DNA of 64,000 bases from Noviherbaspirillum galbum (GTDB lineage: Bacteria; Pseudomonadota; Gammaproteobacteria; Burkholderiales; Burkholderiaceae_D), in the NCBI RefSeq assembly GCF_010974945.1, contig NZ_JAAIVB010000011.1:62001-126000 (forward strand), read 5' to 3'. Each line of letters starts with the position of its first letter. The stretch's first letter is position 1. The translations under genes were made by a program, and so were the position numbers. Shown here in pieces: positions 16,617-25,644 of this stretch. Below the pieces are notes generated by a model that saw nothing but the letters and a program-made list of their open reading frames with translations, searched no databases and was not told the DNA's origin.

Positions 16617-17282
16617 CTAAGCTTGCATCGCCATTCGTTCGCTCATCTCCGCGATGAATACCCGGGATTCCATCAACCCGTACCGTGCAAGGCGAACCGG
16701 TATGTCCTCCAAGGCGAGATCACCGCTTTCGATGCGTTTAAGCATGTAGTCCGCCACATCCCCCTCGGTAATCTCCTTGCCAGGACCTTGCAGGTCCATG
16801 GCGTCTAAACTGGGCAGAAACCCTCCGGCTGATGCCATGGCATCCAGACATTCCACCGATGCGCCGGCGCTGCGCAGGAGATCCCTGGCATTGTTCCACG
16901 CCGCTTCCAATTGCGCTTTGGCGACGCCTTCGGGAGGTCCGTACCAAATGGTCGAAATTGCGTTTTCCAGATCGCCAGTGGAATGGTCCCGCAGCTCGAT
17001 AGATCCCGGCTCTGCGATGGCATTGAGGATGCGGGCAACGTCATGGACCAGCTCAGGGAAAGAATCGCCGACATCGCCGCAGGTATAGAGCGAGATCGAT
17101 TGGACCATCCCGCTTTCTAGCGCCATCGAGACGGTATTGTCGCCATACAGGGTATTGGACAGCAGTTCCTCGTGGGTCCAACCGAAATATTCCGAAAGTG
17201 GCGTCAGCGCATTCAGTGCGGCTTCAACAGACACGTTGTCCGCAAACGTTATTTCCGCGTTCATGCTGTGATCAAAAGACAT
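16617..17282 (-). CDS. Hypothetical plasmid protein
   Basis: A 221-residue acidic protein starts at the ATG complementary to 17280-17282, chosen because AAGGAGAAAAA precedes it. No domain is recognised. It is convergent with the gene at 15978; each has its own terminator. Confidence 0.75.
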   Translation of the reverse strand: MSFDHSMNAEITFADNVSVEAALNALTPLSEYFGWTHEELLSNTLYGDNTVSMALESGMVQSISLYTCGDVGDSFPELVHDVARILNAIAEPGSIELRDHSTGDLENAISTIWYGPPEGVAKAQLEAAWNNARDLLRSAGASVECLDAMASAGGFLPSLDAMDLQGPGKEITEGDVADYMLKRIESGDLALEDIPVRLARYGLMESRVFIAEMSERMAMQA

Positions 17283-17429
17283 TTTTTCTCCTTGTCTGTC
17301 GTAGTTTGCGTCGGCACGCATTGCCGAGCGATTGACATGTGGGCGGAAAAATAACGTGCAGGACTTATTTTTAACGCTGCATTTCCGAGCGCTTGGCGAA
17401 ATGGTTCGCCAGCTTCAACGGAGATCAAC

Positions 17430-18530
17430 ATGGAAAACACCACCGCAGCAGTCCTGCCTACCGCGTCCTTCAAGTGCACCGAAGGCAGCAGCAACAAGCA
17501 GTACCACATGCAGGTCAAGGAAGTGGACGGCGGCTTTCAGGTCGCGTACCAGTATGGCCCGATTGGCGGCACACTGACCCCCGGCTCAAAACCGGCCAAG
17601 CCGGTTCCGCTGGAAAAAGCCATCAAGCAGTTCGAGTCCATGGTCAAGGAGCGCCTGGGCAAACAGTACGTGCGCACCGACAGCGTCGATGCACCAGCCG
17701 TGGTTGCCGTGGAGCGCGTGTCCTTCGGCACCCTGCCCCAGCTGCTCAATGCAGTGGACGAGGCCGACGTCCCGACCCTGCTGGCTGACCCGTCGTGGTT
17801 CATGCAGGAAAAGAAGGACGGCAAGCGTTTGATGGCGCGGCGTATCGGCGACCAGGTCACCGCAGGCAACAAGCTGGGCCTGACCTGCCCGATCCCCGAG
17901 GCAGTCAAGGCAGCATTGCTGGCTTTGCCGGTGACATCAGTACTGCTCGACTGCGAGCTCGTCGGCAATACCCTGTTCGTGTTCGACATGCTCGAACTGA
18001 ACGGCGTGGACCAGTCGGGTGGCAGCGTCGTCACACGGTACACGGCCTACCAGCGCCTGTTGGCCCAGCATGACGGGGTGCTGAAGCCGGTCGACGGCTT
18101 TTTCAGCCCACAGGACAAGGCCGAACAGTATGCGAAGGCCGACCGGACACGGATCGAGGGCTTTGTCTTCAAGCGGGCCGATGCTCCCTATACGCCGGGA
18201 CGCCCGAACTCAGGCGGCACGCAGCTCAAGTTCAAGTTTACCGAGTCGGCTACCTGCATCGTGGACGAGGTATCGGACACGCGCCGCTCCGTGGCGCTGG
18301 CGCTGCTCGATGACCGCGGCGAGCGGGTTTTCGTGGGCAACGTCACGGTGCCGGCGAACCAGTCGACTCCCGTCGAAGGGGACCTGGTGGAAGTGCGCTA
18401 CCTGTATCGGCAGGAAGGCGGCTCGCTGATCCAGCCGGTGCTGCTTGGCCAGCGCGATGACGTGGCGTTCGACGACTGTAAGCTCTCGCAGATCCGCCGC
18501 ATCAAGGAGAAAGCTGCCGACAACGACTGA
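17430..18530 (+). CDS. WGR-like domain fused to ATP-dependent DNA ligase-like domain
   Basis: The protein has 366 residues. The first about 75 resemble a WGR domain (VAYQYGPIGG, with the Trp replaced by Tyr). The remainder is a nucleotidyltransferase of the ATP-dependent DNA ligase type: motif I KKDGKR with Lys128 as candidate AMP acceptor, motif III LLDCELVG (about 172-179), motif IV EGFVFKR (about 244-250), motif V LKFKF (about 267-271), then an OB-fold-like C-terminus. This is a small ligase core without the extra DNA-binding domains. Sealing of nicks guided by the WGR domain is inferred. It has a leader motif at 17379. Confidence 0.82.
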   Translation: MENTTAAVLPTASFKCTEGSSNKQYHMQVKEVDGGFQVAYQYGPIGGTLTPGSKPAKPVPLEKAIKQFESMVKERLGKQYVRTDSVDAPAVVAVERVSFGTLPQLLNAVDEADVPTLLADPSWFMQEKKDGKRLMARRIGDQVTAGNKLGLTCPIPEAVKAALLALPVTSVLLDCELVGNTLFVFDMLELNGVDQSGGSVVTRYTAYQRLLAQHDGVLKPVDGFFSPQDKAEQYAKADRTRIEGFVFKRADAPYTPGRPNSGGTQLKFKFTESATCIVDEVSDTRRSVALALLDDRGERVFVGNVTVPANQSTPVEGDLVEVRYLYRQEGGSLIQPVLLGQRDDVAFDDCKLSQIRRIKEKAADND

Positions 18531-18543
18531 TCAATGACCACCC

Positions 18544-18580
18544 TACCCGCTTCGGCCTTTGGCCGGGCGGGTATTTTTCT
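18544..18580 (+). terminator. Rho-independent terminator
   Basis: The stem TACCCGC/GCGGGTA enclosing a second GGCC pair is followed by TTTTTC. Confidence 0.85.
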
Positions 18581-18648
18581 TTATTTCAATTCGCTAGAAT
18601 AGGCGCACACCATCTTTCCCGTCATTCACTTCTTATACGGAGACACAC

Positions 18649-18933
18649 ATGAAGAAGTCCGAACTGGTCGAGCATCTGGCCAAGCGTCACGCGCTTGCGA
18701 AAAACGCTGCGCAACTCATCCTCGAAGACGTCGTAAACGTGATCAACGAAGGCGTGCGCAAGAATGGCCGCATCAGCATTACCGGCTTGGGCACCTTTAC
18801 CGTGACCAAACGCGCCGCGCGTACCGGCATCAACCCGCAGACCAAGGCGAAGATCAAAATCAAGGCGACCAAGGTGGCCAAGTTCAAGCCGTCGCCGGCG
18901 CTGAAGGAAGCCGCTGCCAAATTCAAAGGCTAG
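18649..18933 (+). CDS. HU family DNA-binding protein
   Basis: The protein has 94 residues. It has the HU/IHF fold: N-terminal helices, ITGLGTFTV, and the DNA-binding arm with RTGINPQT in place of the usual GRNPQT. The C-terminal Lys/Ala-rich helix is complete. It bends and compacts DNA as a dimer and is probably a plasmid-encoded nucleoid protein. It is monocistronic between two terminators, with TACGGAGACACAC before the ATG. Confidence 0.92.
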   Translation: MKKSELVEHLAKRHALAKNAAQLILEDVVNVINEGVRKNGRISITGLGTFTVTKRAARTGINPQTKAKIKIKATKVAKFKPSPALKEAAAKFKG

Positions 18934-18955
18934 ATCGCTTGGATGCAAGGAGCAG

Positions 18956-18980
18956 GCGGCGCCGTGTGCGCCGCTTTTTG
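18956..18980 (+). terminator. Rho-independent terminator
   Basis: The stem GCGGCGC/GCGCCGC is followed by TTTTTG. Confidence 0.8.
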
Positions 18981-19105
18981 TTTTGAGATAGATAGACATG
19001 CCTTCACGGCGTCCAAAAAGGCCGCGTAGATCGATGTTTGCTTTTTTTTCTCCCGTCATCTCGGAAACCATGCAGTGTCGCATGGCTATCTCATTGGAGA
19101 CCGAC

Positions 19106-19486
19106 ATGATCGAGAAAATCCCTGACTCCCACGCCAACCCCATTCGCTCTGCCGTCCTCATCGAAAACGCGGGACTTGGCATCGCGCTTCCCTGCAAGCT
19201 TGTCGATGGCAACCAAGTTCCAATGACGTCGGCAGAAGTGTTTGCGCTGGCCGATTCACTGCGCATCGCTGGCCACCGTTTACACGACCAGGAGCAGTTG
19301 GCACGGATTGTTCCCGGTACGGTTTTCTTCCACCGCATGTACCAGCTGCACGTCGTAGCAGTCCAGAACAGCACCGGGATCTACTTCCGGCATTGCGATC
19401 GCGACGGCGCGATCCGTTCTGAGCGCGAGATTTGCTGCCGGCCGCTGGACGTGCTTGTCCCTGTCCGAGAGCCGGAACCCGCCTGA
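19106..19486 (+). CDS. Hypothetical plasmid protein
   Basis: A 126-residue protein starts at the ATG at 19106 (TTGGAGACCGAC). No domain is recognised. It is preceded by a motif TCATCTCGG at 19056 similar to the plasmid-wide leader motif and followed by a terminator at 19520. Confidence 0.65.
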   Translation: MIEKIPDSHANPIRSAVLIENAGLGIALPCKLVDGNQVPMTSAEVFALADSLRIAGHRLHDQEQLARIVPGTVFFHRMYQLHVVAVQNSTGIYFRHCDRDGAIRSEREICCRPLDVLVPVREPEPA

Positions 19487-19519
19487 ACTGGACCGCAATC
19501 CTGAGTCGTTGACTCCCCT

Positions 19520-19558
19520 GCCCGCCCGGCATCTTGCCGCGGCGGGCTTTCTTTTTTC
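19520..19558 (+). terminator. Rho-independent terminator
   Basis: The stem GCCCGCC/GGCGGGC is followed by TTTCTTTTTT. Confidence 0.85.
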
Positions 19559-19614
19559 TGCTCAAACATATCGGCAACTACGCGATTTTGCGTGGCAACG
19601 TTTTGGAGAAGGAA

Positions 19615-20007
19615 ATGAAGCCTTTGAAATTCGTGATCCCGCTTGGCGGCGATTGCAATGTCTACCGCGAGGTCGACGGCAAGCAAGTGGCGCTCACACC
19701 GCAGCAGCTGGAGCAGTGGGCGATGGAGCTGGGATTTCGTGCGAACGACCTGCGCGAGCGTCAGGCCATGGAAAGCATCCAGGCTGGCCAGCTTTATCAG
19801 TATCTCTGCGATGAACCCTTCTATGTGCTTGCGCAGTTCGACGCCAAGGAAGGAATGGTCTTTCTGCCCGCCGACAAGTATGGCAATGTCACCGGCAAAA
19901 AACCGGTATTGGTCTTCCCGTACGCGAACCTGGTGCGCGTAAAATCTCAAGGCAAGCTTGCCAAGGCGGCCGCATTTTTGGGCACGGAATTGGTACCGGC
20001 CTTTTAA
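19615..20007 (+). CDS. Hypothetical plasmid protein
   Basis: A 130-residue protein starts at the ATG at 19615 behind TTGGAGAAGGAA. No domain is recognised. It lies 11 bp before the next gene, and both share the terminator at 20388, so they form a two-gene operon. Confidence 0.7.
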   Translation: MKPLKFVIPLGGDCNVYREVDGKQVALTPQQLEQWAMELGFRANDLRERQAMESIQAGQLYQYLCDEPFYVLAQFDAKEGMVFLPADKYGNVTGKKPVLVFPYANLVRVKSQGKLAKAAAFLGTELVPAF

Positions 20008-20018
20008 AGGGGACAATC

Positions 20019-20357
20019 ATGAGCGCGAAAACGATTTCTCCGGGAATGGTCGGTTTTTATAAGCCAGACCCTGGACACCGCAACAAGTCCCCCAACCTGG
20101 TCCTTTCGGCGACGAACGATCAAGTCACAGTCCAAGAGCCTTCCGGCTTGGTCTTCACGTTAGGCCGGGACGATTGGATGGACACTGAGGAGATGCGAGC
20201 TCGCTGTCACCACGTATTGACAGCAGCTCGGTATAACGGCACAGGTCCGTTTGCAGATCTCCGGGATCAGATGTTGAGCCGCTATTTTGACGTGATGGCT
20301 TCTGCCGTTGAACTCGCCGCGAGTGCATCCACGCCGCCGCAGTCCCATCACGCGTAA
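20019..20357 (+). CDS. Hypothetical plasmid protein
   Basis: A 112-residue protein is preceded by AAAGGGGACAATC. The first half looks like a small beta-rich domain, the second half is helical and Ala-rich. No family is recognised. It is the second gene of the unit with 19615. Confidence 0.65.
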   Translation: MSAKTISPGMVGFYKPDPGHRNKSPNLVLSATNDQVTVQEPSGLVFTLGRDDWMDTEEMRARCHHVLTAARYNGTGPFADLRDQMLSRYFDVMASAVELAASASTPPQSHHA

Positions 20358-20387
20358 AATATGCAGCACTCACCTGTTTGACTCCAA

Positions 20388-20428
20388 AAGCACGCCTTGG
20401 CCACAAGCCCTGGCGTGCTTTATTTTTT
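20388..20428 (+). terminator. Rho-independent terminator
   Basis: The stem AAGCACGCC/GGCGTGCTT is followed by TATTTTTTA. Confidence 0.85.
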
Positions 20429-20484
20429 ATGCCGCATTTCCCCACGCTCGGCGAATCAACGTTGAGCGGTTTTGGGAGAAACAC

Positions 20485-21396
20485 ATGGAGCAACATATCG
20501 AAACCTGCCTGGACAAGGTCGCGCAGATGCGCGGCTGGATGCTCACGCGTCTGGTCCAGCCGCATCCGTGGAAGGGACTATCCACGTTGCCGGAAAAGGC
20601 AGACGGCACCTTCTATGCCGGGACCAACGTCCCCTTGCTGTGGATGCAGCAGGACCTGTTGGGCAGCAAGAGTCCGAAGTGGGGAACCAGCAAAGCTTTC
20701 CGCCTTCAAGGTAAGAACCTGATGGGAGGATCCATGCCGCAGACGGCGATCTGGTTCAAGTTCGTCGACGAGCCGGAAGATGGCGTCAGGTCGAACGGCT
20801 CTTCCGACGACCCGTTCCATCTGGAGCCGGTTGCGCGGTCGCGCCGAAAGCGCATCCTGCAGCCGGTCGCACTCTATAACGAGTGTCAGACAGAAGGATA
20901 TTGCCACCTTGGCCCGCCGCCATGTCCCGAGCAGGACGTGCGGTCCCTGTTGGCGCCCTTCCCCGGTTTCTGCCGGCAGTACATGCAGCGCTGGAATGCG
21001 CTGGCTGAAAATGCCCGGCAACCGATCACGCCCGTGGAAGAAAGTTTCCTGATCCGGTTTGCCACCGACCTGGCTGCCGTCGGCTCAGGATACCTGCACG
21101 CGTCGGATATCGCCGCGCCCTACTCCGGCTCGGCCGTGGAAGCGCTGACATCGGCGGATGCTTCGCGCCTGATGAAACTGGCCGGCATCGCGCAAGACAT
21201 GATTGCCCGGTATCAGAAGACAAATTTACCAAAGCCGCGCCCCGTCGCGGTGGATGATCCCTTCCCTGCCGTGAAGACCAATGCGCCATCACCGGCGCGC
21301 GTACCGATTGCCGAGACACCCATCGAGATCCCGATGGTGACGGCCACATCCATGATCCAGTCGAGCGTGCCCGCGCATGCATGCCTTGATTGGTGA
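20485..21396 (+). CDS. ArdC N-terminal-like ssDNA-binding protein
   Basis: The protein has 303 residues from the ATG at 20485 (TTTGGGAGAAACAC). Residues about 25-100 (PWKGLSTLP, FYAGTNVPLLWMQQ, WGTSKAF, AIWFKFVD) follow the layout of the ArdC/TraC-type N-terminal domain, which binds single-stranded DNA and in ArdC helps protect incoming DNA from restriction. No metallopeptidase domain follows, so it is not a full ArdC. The C-terminal 200 residues are not recognised. A leader motif lies at 20434 and a terminator at 21407. Confidence 0.5.
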   Translation: MEQHIETCLDKVAQMRGWMLTRLVQPHPWKGLSTLPEKADGTFYAGTNVPLLWMQQDLLGSKSPKWGTSKAFRLQGKNLMGGSMPQTAIWFKFVDEPEDGVRSNGSSDDPFHLEPVARSRRKRILQPVALYNECQTEGYCHLGPPPCPEQDVRSLLAPFPGFCRQYMQRWNALAENARQPITPVEESFLIRFATDLAAVGSGYLHASDIAAPYSGSAVEALTSADASRLMKLAGIAQDMIARYQKTNLPKPRPVAVDDPFPAVKTNAPSPARVPIAETPIEIPMVTATSMIQSSVPAHACLDW

Positions 21397-21406
21397 TCGA
21401 CCACCC

Positions 21407-21438
21407 TACCCCGTTGCGCAAGCTTCGGGGTATTTTTT
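21407..21438 (+). terminator. Rho-independent terminator
   Basis: The stem TACCCCG/CGGGGTA is followed by TTTTTTCC. Confidence 0.85.
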
Positions 21439-21560
21439 CCACTTTGCATTTTCAACAACCGCCAACACTTATCTCAAACTGCATTATGATTGCTTAAATC
21501 CAACCCCTCATTTGGACACCTTTTCGACTTTGCTGTCAGGCTCAATGGAATCAACGACTT

Positions 21561-22730
21561 ATGAGTAGGAACTGGCGCTCCGCCGGCACCGTTGCGATTG
21601 GCCTTGGCAAGCGCCAGTTGGCCTTCCTGCGCGGCTACCTCGATGGTTTGCCGCTGCCGGTCCTCGGTCGCCGGTATCTTTCCGTGGGTGACAGCGATCT
21701 GGACTTGCGCGTGTTGAAGGCGCATTTGAAATCGATCCGACAGCAAGTCATGGTGATTGGTGAGCGCGGCGGGCGCGAATTCAAGGATGCGCGACTGCTT
21801 TTGCTCGACCCGGACAAGCTGCGCAGCACAGCAACGCAACCGATGTCGCTCGAGGAGTTCCGGCAGGAGCGCGATCCGTACGAGATGTATTCCGAGTCCG
21901 AGCTGCTGGAGATCTACCAGGAGGCGCTGGCCGATGCCCCGCCCGATCGCCGCGCGCAGCGCAATGAGCGCATCCGCCGGCGCCAGGTCGCGGTGCTGTC
22001 CCAGTTCGAGCATTTGCTGCATGCCGATCCGTCGCCCAAGGACGGGGTGGCGGGATGGCTGGAGCCGTCGCTGGCCTCCCGCCTCATCGCGGCCGAGATT
22101 CCCACGTTGGGCAAACTGGTGGCAGTCATCAACGAGCAGGGGTATTGGTGGTTCAAGCTGGTGCCGGGTGTGGGCGAAAAAGTCGCTCGCAGTCTGGCGA
22201 CGTGGCTGGCCAGCCCATATATCGCCACCAGCTTGAAGACGACGGTTGGTCCGCATGCACTGAAGCGGCACAAGGAACATAAGAAGTCGCGGCATTGCGA
22301 CCTTGATCGGCTGCGCGCGCCCTCTTCCGGTATTGCGCCGATTGAAGCCTTTGTCCCGCCGGCCCGCTTTGCCGCCGATCGGGAAGCGGTATTGGCATGG
22401 CTGGATGGGTACAAGGCCAAGCCATCGACCTATCGCGCCTACCGTAAGGAGGCCGAACGACTTGTGCTGTTCGCGGCACTGGAGCTCCGAAAACCACTTG
22501 CCTCTATATACATAGAGCAATACCGCGATTTCCTGGACCGGCTCGCCCCTGGCAATACCGAAGACTGGCCCTATCGCATCGCCGCCGCCGACTGGATCGG
22601 AGAGCCGAAGGCCAAGCGATGGACCGATCGCTGGCGTCCATTCACGGGTGCACTGTCAGACAAGAGCAGAAAACTGGCACTTGATGTCTGCAGGACGCTT
22701 CTCGCCCAATTGGCACAGCCTTCACATTAA
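21561..22730 (+). pseudogene. Truncated phage-type integrase (tyrosine recombinase) lacking catalytic domain
   Basis: The 389-residue product has the N-terminal region of a tyrosine-recombinase subfamily with a leading helix-hairpin-helix-type segment (LVPGVGEKVARSL at about 192-204) and a core-binding SAM-like domain (KPSTYRAYRKEAERLVLFA, about 285-303). It stops within that second domain. No catalytic domain with the Arg, His-x-x-Arg and Tyr residues follows; the frame ends and the parA promoter region begins. Full-length relatives are, as I recall, well over 500 residues. It is therefore probably a remnant, although a DNA-binding function cannot be excluded. Confidence 0.7.
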
Positions 22731-22832
22731 AAGAGGACCAAAACTGGGCCAATTGAGTGTCTTCGGAAGATGGCAGCTTTGCAAAAATCGGTATACGGTT
22801 ACTTCGAGTTAACGTTAATATCCCGGTATTCA

Positions 22833-22859
22833 GCATTTTTGAAATTTTCTTGAAAATGC
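22833..22859. promoter_or_regulatory. Inverted repeat upstream of parA (candidate operator)
   Basis: Arms GCATTTT and AAAATGC flank a 13-bp AT-rich centre, 30 bp before the parA start. Type Ia ParA proteins with an N-terminal HTH often repress their own promoter from such sites, so this is a candidate parA operator. Confidence 0.4.
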
Positions 22860-22889
22860 CGAGTCACACAAAAACGGATAGGAAGCGAT

Positions 22890-24077
22890 ATGCTCGATCA
22901 AGTGACCCACGTGGAAAACAAGCTCGCCGAACTAGAACGAGTCACATTAGATGACCTAAGTCAAGTCGCTCAGGATGCGCGTAGCGTGCTAGATCAAGTG
23001 CATCGCATCATGCAGCATCCCAATCCAGCAAAGACGCCACCCACCTTCCAAAGCCCGTATATCGCAGAACTATGCAAAATCGATAAGGGCCATATTCGGC
23101 ACCTCGCGGAAAAGCATAAGCTTCCTTACGGCACAAAAATTCCCGGTTCCAAAGCCCATGAGTACACCTTGGAAGAGGTCATTCAGTGGGTGAACACATT
23201 GGGCAATTACCCCAAGCGACCCGAGGGACAACAAGGCTTGGCTATCGCCGTCGTCAATTATAAGGGTGGAGTGGCCAAAACGAGCACCGCGGTCGCACTC
23301 GCTCAAGGATTGTCGCTCCGTGGACTGAAAGTCCTGCTGATCGATCAGGACGGCCAAGGGACAGCGACACAGATGTTCGGCATCAATCCCGAGGAGCATG
23401 TCGATTACGAGCACACCATCATGCCGTATATCGAGGAAGACCAACCGGACCTGAGATATGCGGTTCAGCCAACCTACTGGCACAACCTGTCATTAATTCC
23501 GGCGGCCAGCGTCATCCTTGCTGCCGAATTCTCTCTGCCAGCGAAGGCCGCCAAGAAAGTTGATTTTTGGAATTTCATCAAACGTGGCATCGAGCCGTTG
23601 CGTCAGGAGTTCGACGTGATCATCTTTGATACGTCTCCTAGCCTCTCACATCTGACGATGAATACCATGCTTGCAGCCGATGGACTGGTGATGCCCTGCC
23701 CTCCTGACGCGCTTGACTTCGCTTCGAGTGTTCAGTTTTGGGGGTTGTTCGACGATCTGCTGCGCGCCTTCCGCAAGCATGACCCGAATCTTGCGGCCAA
23801 GACGTATGCGTTCATGACGGTCGTTATGACTAAAGTTCAGCCCTCCGAAGGACACCGACTGGTGAAGCCATGGCTGAAACAGGCATATGGGCGTCACATC
23901 AACGTTCTCGAAATCCCGGAGAGTGCGGCAGCACGAATGGCAGCTGCGCAATTGAAAACAATCTATGACCTTGGCAAGGCCGAGGGCACCGTCGAAGCAT
24001 ATCGCCGATTCAAGGAGCCAATGGACAAGTTCTGTGACGACATCCTTGAGAAGATTGCCCTGGCTTGGAGAGCGTAA
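22890..24077 (+). CDS. parA: ParA family partition ATPase (type Ia)
   Basis: The protein has 395 residues. An N-terminal extension of about 110 residues with an HTH-like segment (IDKGHIRHLAEKHKLP) precedes the ATPase domain, as in autorepressing P1-type ParA. The deviant Walker A is NYKGGVAKTST (about 123-133), Walker A' is LLIDQDGQ (about 150-157), and IIFDTSPS (about 249-256) is the Walker B region. It positions plasmid copies over the nucleoid together with ParB. It overlaps parB by one base (TAATG). Confidence 0.93.
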   Translation: MLDQVTHVENKLAELERVTLDDLSQVAQDARSVLDQVHRIMQHPNPAKTPPTFQSPYIAELCKIDKGHIRHLAEKHKLPYGTKIPGSKAHEYTLEEVIQWVNTLGNYPKRPEGQQGLAIAVVNYKGGVAKTSTAVALAQGLSLRGLKVLLIDQDGQGTATQMFGINPEEHVDYEHTIMPYIEEDQPDLRYAVQPTYWHNLSLIPAASVILAAEFSLPAKAAKKVDFWNFIKRGIEPLRQEFDVIIFDTSPSLSHLTMNTMLAADGLVMPCPPDALDFASSVQFWGLFDDLLRAFRKHDPNLAAKTYAFMTVVMTKVQPSEGHRLVKPWLKQAYGRHINVLEIPESAAARMAAAQLKTIYDLGKAEGTVEAYRRFKEPMDKFCDDILEKIALAWRA

Positions 24078-25288
24078 TGGCAAGCAAGAATTTTGAGAGG
24101 CTGGCGGCCTTGACTGCCGGGATCACGCCGGCGAAGGATCCTATCAGCCAGCCGAACCGAATGAAAACGGCGCCTGGCGCAATGATGGAAGTCGCGCTTC
24201 AGCGGGACGCAGCCGAAGCCAAACTCGCAGAAGCTGAAGCACGGGTATCGGAACTTGAGCAGGCACTAAAGAACGCCGAGGCGTCTCCAGTCCGCAAAGA
24301 CATTAGTCCTGAGGCGATCGCAGAGCTGCGAGCCTCCAATGATGCGCTTAAGAGCGAAGCGGAGGCGGCACAAATTGCGCTTCGTCAGGCGCGCGAAGAC
24401 GCCGAGCGACTCCAGCAAGAATATGAAGCCAAAGCCGCGACTCAAGTCGCCGAACTGGAGCGGGAGCTCCGACGGGCAAAGGAATCTGGAGGTGCGTTGG
24501 AGATCGCGCTCGACCGGTTGATTGAAATCCCCGGCCGGCGGCGCAAGCTCACTGAGCAAGAATATGCTGATCTCAAAGACAACCTGACGCATAACGAACT
24601 CGCTTCTCCGATTACAGTGCGACCGCGCGAGGATGGCAAGTACGAGATCGTCTCCGGACATAATCGTGTAGCAATATTCCGTGAGCTTGGTCGGGAATCG
24701 ATTCAGGCGTGGCCGCGCGAGGTCTCCGATGACCAGGCGGAGGATATGGCGTTCTTTGCTAACGCCATGGCAGCAAAGTTGCCAGACTATGCCAAGTACC
24801 TTGGGTACAAACGGTTTATCGCCAAGCATCCCCAGATCAGCCAAAACGAGTTGGCAGCCAAGGCCGGCATTTCCAAGGCGGCGCTAAGCCGGCTAATGCA
24901 GTTTGATCTTTTCCCAAAGGAAATTCATGCCCTTCTGGTGGAAACGCCTTGGCTGATCGGGGCGTCTCTTGCAGGCTCATTAGTGAAGCTGGTCGAAGCC
25001 GGACATGGGTCGCACGTTTTACAAGCAATGCACCGCCTAGCGTCCGGTGAACTGAAAACTGAAACCCAAGCGTTGGCAGCAGCGACGAAAGCCTCCAAGC
25101 CGGCAGCGACCGTCGAAGTCGCTAGACCATTGGTCTACAAGCTTGGCAAGGCAGCTTACGCCGAGCAACGCTTGGTCAAGAAAAGCTTGAGAATCGAATT
25201 TGCTTCCGAAGAAGAAGCACAAGCCATTAGCGAGAGCTTGAAAAAACTGATTGAGTCTCGAATAGCTGCGCTGAAGTCGGAAAAGTAG
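24077..25288 (+). CDS. parB: ParB family partition protein
   Basis: The protein has 403 residues from the ATG at 24077. A long Ala/Glu-rich coiled coil (about residues 35-145) precedes the ParB nucleotide-binding domain with VSGHNRVAIFRELG (about 193-206; GHNR replaces GERR) and an HTH (SQNELAAKAGISKAALSRLM, about 255-274). It binds parS and loads onto DNA to guide segregation with ParA. The N-terminal coiled coil is an addition relative to chromosomal ParB. Confidence 0.93.
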   Translation: MASKNFERLAALTAGITPAKDPISQPNRMKTAPGAMMEVALQRDAAEAKLAEAEARVSELEQALKNAEASPVRKDISPEAIAELRASNDALKSEAEAAQIALRQAREDAERLQQEYEAKAATQVAELERELRRAKESGGALEIALDRLIEIPGRRRKLTEQEYADLKDNLTHNELASPITVRPREDGKYEIVSGHNRVAIFRELGRESIQAWPREVSDDQAEDMAFFANAMAAKLPDYAKYLGYKRFIAKHPQISQNELAAKAGISKAALSRLMQFDLFPKEIHALLVETPWLIGASLAGSLVKLVEAGHGSHVLQAMHRLASGELKTETQALAAATKASKPAATVEVARPLVYKLGKAAYAEQRLVKKSLRIEFASEEEAQAISESLKKLIESRIAALKSEK

Positions 25289-25644
25289 GCGTTCCAAGTT
25301 GGAACAGTTTAAAAATCAATGACTTAGAAAAAATGAAGGAGGAAAACGAAGAATGAGTCCATAAAACGACCCAGTTTTCGTGGCCCAGAAAGCAAAAGCC
25401 CCGGCGGGAACCGGGGCCTAGCTGCGATCTGGAGGACTTCGGGAAAAGACCAAGCAAATCACTGAACAGATTCGAGTCTATCCCGAAGTACCTCAGAGCG
25501 CAATAAGCCACAGCCAAAAATTGCGCACTTCGGGGCTGTTTTTGCGATTACTCGCAACGACGCCGGGTAATACACACCCCTACCCTTCCCCGCCGTGCAT
25601 GACCTGGACCCTTTGCGCCCATTCCTGGGCAGCGGAGCGATACC
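25289..25644. other. Intergenic region downstream of parB: candidate parS and hairpin
   Basis: This 356-bp stretch contains a perfect 15-bp palindrome GTTCCAAGTTGGAAC at 25291-25305, three bases after the parB stop, as candidate centromere. A GC hairpin (GCCCCGG/CCGGGGC, 25398-25417) follows, with a T run only on the minus strand. The rest is AT-rich up to 25,400, then mixed, and holds the promoter region of the gene at 25645. No gene is seen. Confidence 0.5.
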
